Source of the DNA: Hymenopellis radicata
Taxonomy: Eukaryota; Basidiomycota; Agaricomycetes; Agaricales; Physalacriaceae
DNA: 64,000 nt
Reading direction: 5' to 3'
Assembly: GCA_015501595.1 (NCBI GenBank)
Contig: JADNRX010000253.1
Location: 1-64,000, forward strand
Translations under genes and position numbers: made by a program
In this document: one piece after another, positions 9,027 through 18,001 of the stretch
How positions within the stretch are numbered: position 1 is the stretch's first letter
Layout of the letters: each line of letters starts with the position of its first letter
The notes under the pieces: model-generated
Database searches by the model: none
What the model was told of the DNA's origin: nothing
Seen by the model: the letters and a program-made list of their open reading frames with translations, nothing else

Positions 9027-11232
9027 TCAAAGCTTGACTCGTACTTCTCCAATACTTCCAAATACCAATGCAACATCGGTAGCCTCTCGCTGCTTCGACG
9101 CTTCCTGAGCCCGTGTAACGTCTTCAATTGCCGTGACCAAGCCCGCTTCCATGACCCATCGCCTGAGGACTTCGATATCAAGCAGGCTGTCCGTCGAACC
9201 CGTTCCATGGGACCAAACAGCTTGTTCCAACAAGAACAAGGCAGAAGCCACATAGCCCATGAGCATCAATGCCGGTCGAGGAAGTAGGGATGGAACAGGT
9301 GGTCGATAAGCCGCTTCCAAAGTACCGAGTGCCGTGTTGAGAACACGAAGAGGTGCTTCGATCGTTTTGGCGAGAGTTTGGGAACATGAAGAGATTACGG
9401 TGTTGGCCCACTAAAATACTGTTCGATTCAATGGAGCTTTCAAGGTATAAGGTTCTTACTGCCACGAAAGCTTGAAGAACCCAGGACTCCTTGAACGCGC
9501 GCAAGAGATCTAGGGATAAGACTGTCACGGTCCCTTCCCAGATTCTATGAATAAAAACAGAAGTGAGCACATGCCAAAGGGAAGAGGAAAGAGACCAACT
9601 TCTCAACAAGACTATCCCGTAATAGGCGGCCGATCTGAGTCTCCTCCATATATCCTTGCCCACCCAAGGAAGCCATGGCTTCCTCAATCGCGCCAGAGGC
9701 CTTCTCAGCGGCAAATGCCTTCGCCACTGGTGTCAGTGCTCTCAACATCCCCTCTTCTTCCCGGGTAGCTCGACCGCATTCTGACTTGCCGAGTAATCTG
9801 ATAGTACCGAAAACCAGGTGCGCTAAAGCTCTATACGTGAGATTGATCGCTGCTAATTGCGCAACGTGTAGAGGTGTATCGCGCAATAGCCGCTGTCCGC
9901 CTTGTATAGCGCGTACGTTGGCGTAAGAGCCAGCTATGGCAAGGCATCGGCGTATGTAACCGACCGACGATATCGCAGACCAGACGCGTGTAATATTGAG
10001 AACTGGTGTGATGCTCTTGACACCTTGGTTAAGTTGACCAATCAAATACGCCTCAGAGCCTTCAAGAGAAAGTTCGGCAGTGGGAACAGGATGGGTTCCA
10101 AATTTGTTCTTAAGGCGATGAACGAAGATTTTGTTACTGTTGGCAGATGGTACAGGCGCCGTCGAATCGCGAAGCAAAGGCGTCCGAAGAGGAATGAGGA
10201 AAAGAGAAAGGCCCCGAGAACCCGCCGCCACGGAACCAGTGCGTGCGAGAGCTATGGCAATGTCACTTTCCGTGGCGCTAGAGAACCATTTTGAAACCAT
10301 TAAGAGTGTATTGCTCCCCGAGTAGATGAGCCTTGCCATCCGAAGTAGCCGTGGTTTCGGTCATGGAAACGTCGGATCCGCCAGGGCGCTTAAATGGATA
10401 TAGTAAGGCCATGGCATAGTCAATATAACAAACAATTCTACCTCAGTCATCCATTGCCCAGAAACGTATGTTCTGGAGGGATCGCGACTGCACAATGTAA
10501 AGCATTTGGTCAGAAGTAAGCCACCTTGCCCAGAAGGGTGAACAGACCTGATTAGACGGGGGTAGATATGCTCTTTCATAGCAGTAGAGCCCGCGAGCTC
10601 GATAACCCTGGCGGCCCCATCTGTCATACTGAGTGGGCAGAAAACCTGGCCCAGCGGAAAGTCAGTGATGTCTTTGGCACATTATGTATCGCAATAGTAC
10701 CATATGACAGTCTCCAGTCATCAGTAAGACTTTGGTAAAGCCATACGGCCGGCTATATTGGCCATATTTACGTTCGTAAAAGATTCCTGGAAGACCTTCT
10801 TCTTGTGCTCGAGCTTTGATGAGGCGGAAACCTTCGCTTGAACGAAGGTCATCAACGCGCTTACCCCACTGGTCGTATTGAGTGAGCGTAGGGGAGGCAA
10901 CACGCTCGCCAAGTGCCCGTATATCTTTGGAAGGCATTCATACGACTGACACAGAAGTTGCTGCTCGCATACCATTTTGGACCGCGTTCCCAAACCTTAC
11001 CAAGTCGGGCTCGATCTCATTAAGAACGCTGAGAGGCCCGTCAACTTCATGCTTGGAAATGTATATAGATACATACTCTTCGGGGAAGGTCCTCCTCAGT
11101 AACGCCGGTAGAACTGGATCAGACAGTAGAGGATGGCCTTCCTCAAACAAAGGCTACAAACGATCAGTTATACAGAGAAAAGACAATAACACGTTGGGTA
11201 CTCACAATCTGAAAGCCTTCGTCAATACGCAT
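9027..11232 (-). CDS. AidB-like acyl-CoA dehydrogenase
   Basis: This is a flavin-dependent acyl-CoA dehydrogenase family enzyme of the larger AidB-type subgroup. Exon 1 is tiny: ATG at 11230-11232, MRIDEGFQI, then a GTGAGT intron and PLFEEGHPLLSDPVL. Following exons read KHEVDGPL ... LNEIEPDLVRFGN, then CPLSMTDGAARVIELAG-type sequence (MTDGAARVIEL seen at about 10595-10627). The long exon at 9.55-10.34 kb holds the FAD-binding and helical domains, with LKNKFGTHPVPTAELSLEG and a C-terminal GGQGYMEETQIGRLLRD. The next exon has the IWEGTVTVLSLDLLRAF signature. A last helical exon of about 98 codons ends with TGA at 9027-9029. The family is known for oxidation of acyl-CoA thioesters; the substrate cannot be told here. 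No clear mitochondrial presequence or peroxisomal C-terminal signal is seen. Confidence 0.88.
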
Positions 11233-12762
11233 GAAGGTCAACTAGAAAGAACCGTTGTGACGGCGTTTCCGGTCTAGGATGCGCGCTGGTTCCGGCGTCA
11301 TAATCACGGAACAAGACCAGTCATGGGATCGAAATAGCCGGAGGGTATCACTGCAGCGCGCATGATACATAAAAGACTCTAGAGCGTACACCTGAGTGAA
11401 AGAAGACAAGCAAGACTCAAGTTGATGACCTAAGGCAATCAAGTGCCTGGACCTTGCATCGGAAATGACCGTGAGTGTTCCGCACTAAGTTCAAGAACAA
11501 CGGAAGGTCGGTGCTACAGTGTGGGTTCCGACTTGGCGCATCCCCTTCATACGTTGCAAGGGAAATCGAGGATTCCTGAACACTCGTAACCGTAGCCTAG
11601 ATGATCTGAGCGCAGCCTCACGAACTTATTGCAAGCTTCTGTTGCCTACTATCAGAAAATCTATTTTTTCACGGTGACATTGATTAATTCAGGGTTTCTC
11701 TTGCTATCGGCGTGCGAAGGACATGAAGACTGTGCAGTGTGAACAAATGAACATCATGGAAACGCCGAGGTATTTTAGATCATTGAAGAGAGAGGTAACT
11801 CGAGCTGATTGGGTGGTCCGGAGAATGAGAGCGAACTTCATTGAATGGAATTGTCGTACAACTTGAACGATGTAGTCAGTCATAGATAACACACCCATTC
11901 TACAAAGACATGATAAATGCGAAGCCCGGTCGAAGTCCCTGAACACCCTGCCACCCTACTACGCTATTGTTGATGCGAACGCAATCGAAAACGAGTGACC
12001 ATTGAACGGCGTGAGGATAAGCAAGCCTTACAGATGTAAAGACAAAGACTTGGCTGACGATCGGTGAATCAAGCACGCATCGGAGAATTCGTGCCCTTAC
12101 CGGAACTTGCTATCCTGGAGCGCCATATTGACGCCGTATCCGTCGGTAGATAAGCAATTGAATGGGAGGAGCACGGAACATCGGCAGCGCCCTTCAGCAC
12201 GATACACGCAGCGTCTCCGAAGGTTTCAGAAGGACGCTACTGAGGTTATGCGCTTGAGGGTGTTGACGAGACAATCATTCGTCGAGCTCACAGACTGGAC
12301 ACAACGAGAAAGACATGAACGGCAACCCTTGCGGCCGCCACGACTTTTGCATTGCCTCTCGCACAAATGTGCACGAGAAATCAAGAACAAGAGTTGTGCC
12401 AGCCGAAGAGACGACCGTTGAAGCTATCCGTAGCGCTAGACTGGATACTGGGCGTGAATGATAAGGAAGGGAAGAAAAACTGATGGAGAGTCACCGGTGC
12501 TCGCTCCTCTTTTATACGTTCCTTGAGTTTATGGCGATTATTTATTGGTCGGTTATCACGCGAGAATGCGTGTCAAACGCGCTATGTTGACATCTGGTTG
12601 GCATCAATCGAGACCTGTCGATCGGCGTTTTCGGCACGACGTCAGAGGCAGGTTTCATCGAGATCGTGACCTAAGTGGAGCGCGTAAGACAATATAAGAA
12701 TCGAAGGAAAATGCAAGCTCTTCTCCACCGCAACATTATCCCAATACATTCACATCATAGCC
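11233..12762. other. Intergenic; no convincing gene
   Basis: About 1.5 kb lies between the divergently transcribed dehydrogenase and the small gene at 12763. Short open frames on both strands (for example 11704-11946 minus and 12107-12421 plus) show no family I recognise and no consistent splice-joined continuation. It probably contains both promoters. Confidence 0.4.
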
Positions 12763-13411
12763 ATGGCCTCCATCGGAGACAAGATCAAGTAAGTTGTCCT
12801 TCGTCCATTCGTTACTAGCGCGTTACTGACAGGAATCCCAGAGGCGCGACCCAGGTTGTCCACGGCATGCGCTAAAGTGTGATCTGTCAAGGATTGCGTT
12901 GCTCATTATTATGATTAGGTCTAGGCGAAAACATACGCGGCACGATTTTGGGAACAGTCGATACAGTTGCGCACGAGGGGGAGAACGAGGGGAACGCGAT
13001 TGCCCAGAGAGGTCGCGAGGAGATGAGCGCTGGAATGGCAACCATGGGTCGTCCAGCACCTGCGGCAAATCCACCCTACGCCGACGCACGAGCACCAACG
13101 ACTTCTGGTAATACGAATCAAGGTACATTCGCGACGCTGGAGCAGGTCTGAACTATTCGATTGAGTGCATTGCAGTTGACGGCGCCGGTGCCGATCCACG
13201 CGGTTCCACTGGTGCCGTGGGCACGGAAAAGCCCAGTGGCACACATTCGCCCAACCAGCACCCAACCCATCACAGAGAGGACGCTATGTCGAATGAACCG
13301 GATGCTATCAACGTCGGAAGACAACACGAGTTCCAAGACTATAAAAGTCACCCGGAGCTGGGGGCATATAATCAATCGCAAAGCCTTTCCAGCGAAAAAG
13401 CTGAAAAATAA
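12763..13411 (+). CDS. Small hydrophilic protein with a VVHGxGENIRG motif
   Basis: Four exons (12763-12788, 12833-12864, 12919-13122, 13176-13411) join in frame into 165 codons plus TAA. The protein is MASIGDKIK followed by a short conserved-looking segment, VVHGLGENIRGTILGTVD, a Gly/Glu/Ala-rich stretch (EGENEGNAIAQRGREEM) and a polar, Pro/Gly/Asn-rich tail. I know no domain name for it. Similar short proteins with a GxGExxRG segment occur widely in basidiomycetes and are often described as hypothetical or stress-related. The second intron (12865-12918) starts with GC rather than GT; only that splice rebuilds the HGLGENIRG segment and avoids a TAA just downstream. Function is unknown. Confidence 0.75.
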
Positions 13412-13549
13412 TGCACAGAAGTGATCAGAATCGGGGGGTCTCTTTCATTGTACGATAGTAGTTACCTTTCTCAAACGGTGTATACGAACATGGAGCAACT
13501 TGCAACTGGTCCACATTCAGCCACGGCATCGCAAAACAGGACATTGATC

Positions 13550-14238
13550 AGGCTCCTAAACCAGCCGTCGATGGCGTTTGAGCTAAATACGTGAGCGAAA
13601 TGAAAATCGAAAATATGAGTGAAGAATATAAAAGGAAATTCACGGACCAATGAGAAGAGAGCAACAGTGGGAAGATCAAACGCCAGGACGGCTGGCATAT
13701 TCGTCACGGCAGCGTGTCGGCATCGTTGATGGCGACCTCGCCAAACATGCAATTCACCGCCTGTCATCCTTCGTTTTCGACGCGCTTCTGACGCGTCTCG
13801 CTCGTTTATTCTCTAGAAATCTCGCACTCATTGACAACTACTTATCTTAATTCCTATTCTAGTACACAATTTCGTATTGGGGAATGTCATATGGAAATGG
13901 ACCAGGTCCTCCTGCCAACAATGCTTCTGCACTGGCACTGCGGGAGTGGAGTGTTCAAGAAATTCAAGAACTTCGTAAAATAACGATGAATTGAACAAGA
14001 AAACGAAGGACGAGAGTAAGAGAACAGGCGGTGAATTGCATGTTTGGCGAGGTCGCCATCAACGATGCCGACACGCTGCCGTGACGAATATGCCAGCCGT
14101 CCTGGCGTTTGATCTTCCCACTGTTGCTCTCTTCTCATTGGTCCGTGAATTTCCTTTTATATTCTTCACTCATATTTTCGATTTTCATTTCGCTCACGTA
14201 TTTAGCTCAAACGCCATCGACGGCTGGTTTAGGAGCCT
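13550..14238. mobile_element. Foldback / Mutator-like non-autonomous element with 215-bp inverted repeats
   Basis: The left arm (13550-13764) and right arm (14024-14238) are exact reverse complements over 215 bp as far as I can read them, separated by a 259-bp spacer. The element is bracketed by an 11-bp direct repeat GGACATTGATC (13539-13549 and 14239-14249), immediately next to arm ends reading AGGCTCC ... GGAGCCT. Long inverted repeats with a 9-11-bp target duplication fit Mutator-like elements. The spacer encodes no transposase but has a coding-like tail on the plus strand (about 13875-13994: YWGMSYGNGPGPP ... VQEIQELRK, stop TGA). Perfect arms mean either recent insertion or ongoing arm homogenisation. 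Confidence 0.85.
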
Positions 14239-14314
14239 GGACATTGATCATGATTGTGCAACCGCAAGCATTGCAGTGGTCCGGCTTTGACGTAAGGACG
14301 TGAGAACCGGGCCA

Positions 14315-14538
14315 TTAGGCAGTTGAACGACACAGCGATGTGGCTGTGTCGTTCAAGTCTTCAAGCGGGACATCGCAGACGACGGAGTTCTCCATTTTCA
14401 GCTGTATAATCATCAATCCGCATTCAGACACAGAGTGAAAGGCATACCGGACAGCAGGTTGCACAGAGAAGCCCAAGTCCATGACTTTGAAACGGTCGAT
14501 TTGAGTAGACAGGTCCAATAAAACTTGCATAGATATCT
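14315..14538 (-). CDS. Orphan terminal exon, unknown protein
   Basis: An open minus-strand segment after a plausible acceptor (TTGTAG near 14539) reads MQVLLDLSTQIDRFKVMDLG and continues with GFSVQPAVRYAFHSVSE and MENSVVCDVPLEDLND to TAA at 14315-14317. It looks protein-coding (mixed hydrophobic/polar, no low complexity) but has no readable upstream exons, and I do not recognise the family. It may be the remnant of a gene broken up by the neighbouring transposon insertions. The last codons overlap a perfect 14-bp-stem hairpin. Confidence 0.35.
14323..14356. repeat. Perfect hairpin, 14-bp stem and 6-nt loop
   Basis: TTGAACGACACAGC (14323-14336), loop GATGTG, then GCTGTGTCGTTCAA (14343-14356). 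It overlaps the end of the orphan exon. No known RNA element is recognised. Confidence 0.7.
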
Positions 14539-14899
14539 ACAATGCACCGACAGTGAGGCCTGAGTGAGGTGATAGTAGTCCTGATTAATGGCAGTGACGG
14601 AGCCGGGAGAGCGCTGGCTTGACGCTGACCATGCAAAAATAATTAGGGCAAATAAAATTAGCCGTCAGATCACGCACGCAGTCCTTGCTACTTGCTACCT
14701 TGTCTAGAACTCGTCCTTACCGCCTTCCACTCACCCAGAGGACGAATGTGGTTTGCCTGGCACTATCTTTCTTAAGAAGCTCGGGTGGCGACAAATTCTT
14801 TCTCAAATTGGTCAAACTCCCTCCCATCGTTAACAATACGGCAAAGATAGACCCTTACCAAATTCTGGAATTTCCTCCACCTCGTTCGCGGTGGCCGTC

Positions 14900-15300
14900 A
14901 GCTGCAAGGAGGTTTGAATAATGGAAAAGCAGACGACGAGGACCTCTACCTACGCTAATGGGCGGGCTATCACCACCCCAGGAACGGACTCATGGAGAGT
15001 TACTCGGGCTGAGCTTCAACGTCAGTGCTCAAGGACTTCAGGCTCTCATACGCGCTCACCATCAACCTTTATATTCTGTGGATCGAGTCGTAGGGCATGG
15101 TGGTACTCATCCTTGCGGCAGTTGCGTGTATCTTTGAAAGAAGTCGCGCGGTTTTGGATTTAGGAATCATCCTAGTAAGTTTGACACTTCTTTGAGAAGC
15201 GTAAGACTTGACTTGACATACTCGTCAGATGTACGGTGTCGTTTATGAACTTAGCGAAAACGTTGCCCTCTTTCCAGCCTTACGAACGCTTGTTTGACGC
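14900..15300 (+). pseudogene. Degenerate membrane-protein remnant
   Basis: One plus-strand frame reads SYALTINLYILWIES, then a stop, then GMVVLILAAVACIFERS and DLGIIL up to a GTAAGT donor near 15175, and resumes after an acceptor near 15231 with MYGVVYELSENVALFPALR. The alternation of hydrophobic helices, a usable intron and internal stops suggests a decayed multi-pass membrane protein gene. Stops at several points argue against an active gene. The family is not identified. Confidence 0.3.
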
Positions 15301-15878
15301 GTATCTTTCGCCTTTCGCGGCTTGTCTGCTGTTACTGGCTCTGAGCCTCGTATATTCCTGGCGTTCGTCTCCAATACAAACTCGATTCCTCTATCGGTAT
15401 GCCTGTAACAAGATCCTCTTGACTTCGAAAGACGCAGTTCCTTCGTCACGTGATCCCGCCTCCAGAAGAAAGAATGAGACCTAGTAAATCAAGTTACCAG
15501 GAGGAACAAATGCACACTATGGTGGCTTTTGTTTGTGTCGATGTGGATTGGAAGGGCTGAGGCGGAAGCTTCGCGTTTCACCGCAACGTTCCTCGGTCGC
15601 GTTCCCGGACAGATGGCACGGTCTCATGTGCGGCTCCGCGTCTAGCAGGCTAGGCATGAAGCACTCGTCGGGCGCGCTACTATCAAGGTGCTGAATGATA
15701 GTGTGGCTAGTGCGCCTGCAAGGGAACGAGGCGGCAGTTCCTTGTTTTGTGACTCGGAAAGAAGCCTGTTTCGACGAATGTTCTTGCCTAAAACTGGATA
15801 CGCCGTCGCCACCAGGCCGTTAAAAGCTTAAAAACATAATGCCTGCGCTCACCTGCTTGCCACTGCCTCCCATCGACC
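15300..15878. other. Intergenic; nothing recognised
   Basis: No open frame of note is present between about 15484 and 15878. It is presumably the promoter of the small gene at 15879. Confidence 0.4.
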
Positions 15879-16387
15879 ATGGAAGACCATCCCATTTCGC
15901 CTGCATCTTATTTCCGCCTCCCAACCTACCGGGAGAGTCATGGCAGAAGGTTCCATCCGTATCCTCGCTACGGACCCCCATTGACGGTGAAGCCCCCGGT
16001 TAGTTAGTCCTTTTCAAAGCTTGTGCTCTCATTAACACTTGTATAGGCGATTGACCCGACGATGACATTCGAGCGCGTTGCGAAGGTCTGAATTTAGTGT
16101 CACTCGGATTACCGAGGCGTTTACACTGACCTATAGATGTTCGATGATGCGGATAGGCCCACAGAAGCCAGTTCTAGCACGAAGCCTGCTGCTCCAGCTC
16201 CAGCCCCCAAGAGTCAGCCACAGTCCAATTGCGGGAGTTGTTCATGGTCGCCTTGGTAGGTCTTGACTCTTTGCGTCTGTTGTATATCTGCCTCTGACCT
16301 AAATCGCTTTTCAGGGCATCGTCGCTTCCCGGACAGCTACGAACGCTGTTGAAGGTGGAACCAGATGTGAAAACGCAGGACAAGTGA
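15879..16387 (+). CDS. Four-exon small protein, unknown function
   Basis: Exons 15879-15998, 16047-16085, 16137-16255 and 16315-16387 join in frame to 116 codons plus TGA. All three introns (48, 51 and 59 nt) have GT..AG ends; exons 1-3 begin in phase 0. The protein starts MEDHPISPASYFRLPTYRES, has an aromatic/Arg/Pro-rich N-terminal part (RFHPYPRYGPP), a short FERVAKMFDDADRPT segment, an Ala/Pro-rich linker, a CGSCSW cysteine pair and a basic tail. No signal peptide or membrane helix is seen. I do not recognise the family; the clean splice joins are the main support. Confidence 0.6.
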
Positions 16388-16769
16388 GTCGGGCCTTGTT
16401 CTTTTTGCAAATATGCTCATGTTCACAAGGTGACTTGATGCATTCCCGCACTTCCTTATTCCCCCCCACCCGCCGACTCCCACGAAGTCAAGGGAGCACA
16501 AAACAATTCTCCGGTTCATCTTGATAGGTCCCACTTTGGTCGCTAGTTGTCTTTGATAGTAATACTGCTTCTTGTTCTTCGCTTGTATTGTTGTGCTTTT
16601 GCCCTTGTTCTGGTTCTTGTTCTTGAAATGAAATGATCAATGTTACGCATCGCAAAACTTTTTCCATTTGAAGTACAACCACTTCTCTCCCCCGAAACAA
16701 TGTGTGGTTATTCTAGTGTTGATGGCGAATGAATAGAAATCAAGACGGCCAGTACTGTCGTCCCTACCT
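16388..16769. other. Intergenic between converging 3' ends
   Basis: No gene is seen. A TTCTTG/TTGTTC-rich low-complexity run lies near 16565-16628. Confidence 0.5.
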
Positions 16770-17751
16770 TTAGGCCGTAGCCGTCATCTGCAACGAATGC
16801 TGCCACACGGCTTCCTTCTCCTCATCGGAGTAAGTGTATCGCGCAGTTCCCTCGTCGTTGCCTTTCTCGTCGCGCAGGAACCAACCTTTCTTCCCATCAA
16901 GCAGGGCATACAACATATATTCCGCGCTTTCTTCCGGCGTAATGGCGAGAAGGTACGCCAAAAGGATAATCAACGGCGCCAACAGGCGGGCGGGCCAGCG
17001 CTTGTATATGATGGACAGCCCGGGTGTGTTGACGAAACCGGGGAAGATATGCGTAAACCCAATGTCGGGATTACGCTTCGAGAAGCCCTATGGTGCATGT
17101 GTTGTGTCTGTCGTGGGTCGAATAAGGTGAGAAGCTTACCTCGATCATGATGTTGTTATAGGCACCCGACCAGGCTGCGGCTTTGAAAGCGCCATACCGA
17201 TTCTTCATGTCGAGATTGTCCATTTCGAGAAGAGGAGAGCTCCTCGCGCCGAGAATGGAAAGGACGCTGGCTTGCTCCCCGGCATCGCTAGCTTTCTGCA
17301 ACCGGGGCAACAGCGACTGGATGACCTTGAAACGATGGTAGTATCGCAAAGCGAGCATCTTGTCGAGACCTTCTTCGGTTTCTTCGCGTCCCGAAAATTG
17401 AACGAAACCAGCGGAGAGTACGAGAAAGTTGATTTTCGAGACTTTCTGGCCGAGCTCGGTGCATGTGGCGCTGATGTTCTTCATCAAAGACGCGTCACAA
17501 GACATGAATTCGCGTAAGACTGGATCTCCGTCTTCACCAAGAGGCGGGGCTGGCAGCGACGCGAACGTCTTCTCGGCGGCGGCGCGATTCCTACCAATAA
17601 TAACGAGATGGACATTTCCACCCATGTAGGAAGCGACGGCTTTGACCATGGCCTCTCCGATGCCAGAAGTGCCACCGACAAATACAGCAACAGGTACATA
17701 CGACGGTTTGAACGCCTCATTAGCAGCTTTGACGATGGGAAGTGTAGGCAT
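16770..17751 (-). CDS. Short-chain dehydrogenase/reductase (SDR)
   Basis: Two main exons on the minus strand start at ATG 17749-17751 and stop at TAA 16770-16772, with one intron of about 50 nt (from GTAAGC near 17141). The Rossmann glycine motif is VFVGGTSGIGEA (residues ~24-35), followed by NVHLVIIGRNR. A LVLSAG segment stands where NNAG usually is, and the catalytic pattern is S in SVLSILGARSS and YxxxK in NRYGAFKAA. After the intron come DIGFTHIFPGFVNTPG and a hydrophobic segment (LIILLAYLLAITPEES). These fit a classical NAD(P)H-dependent oxidoreductase of about 300 residues. The substrate is unknown, and no biosynthetic partner genes lie beside it. Confidence 0.88.
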
Positions 17752-18001
17752 GATGGTGGTTGGTTGCAGAGGAATACAGTAGAGTCATATGGTTGCCCTG
17801 AAGAGTCTAAGCATACGGTACCGACGATTGATGTTTCAATGTTTGTCATTCACCTGGCACGCAGGTTCGTCAACGCGCTACAGGAAAATATACGATGGAA
17901 ATAACACTACATGTAAAGTATATTGAGGTAATAAAAATATAGATGTGCAAGCCGGAAATATGTGAGATCGTAAACCCAGTCGTAAAACATTAAATCATGA
18001 A

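Noticed and set aside
13471..14290. Two identical ORFs on opposite strands encoding a shared protein start (MRREQQWEDQ / MTGGELHVWRG)
   Set aside because: They are the two strands of the 215-bp inverted repeats, so identity comes from the DNA palindrome, not from protein selection.
9027..17751. Acyl-CoA dehydrogenase and SDR (with the acyl-CoA synthetase at 42 kb) as a metabolite gene cluster
   Set aside because: No core synthase, transporter or regulator lies nearby, and the genes are separated by transposons and housekeeping genes.
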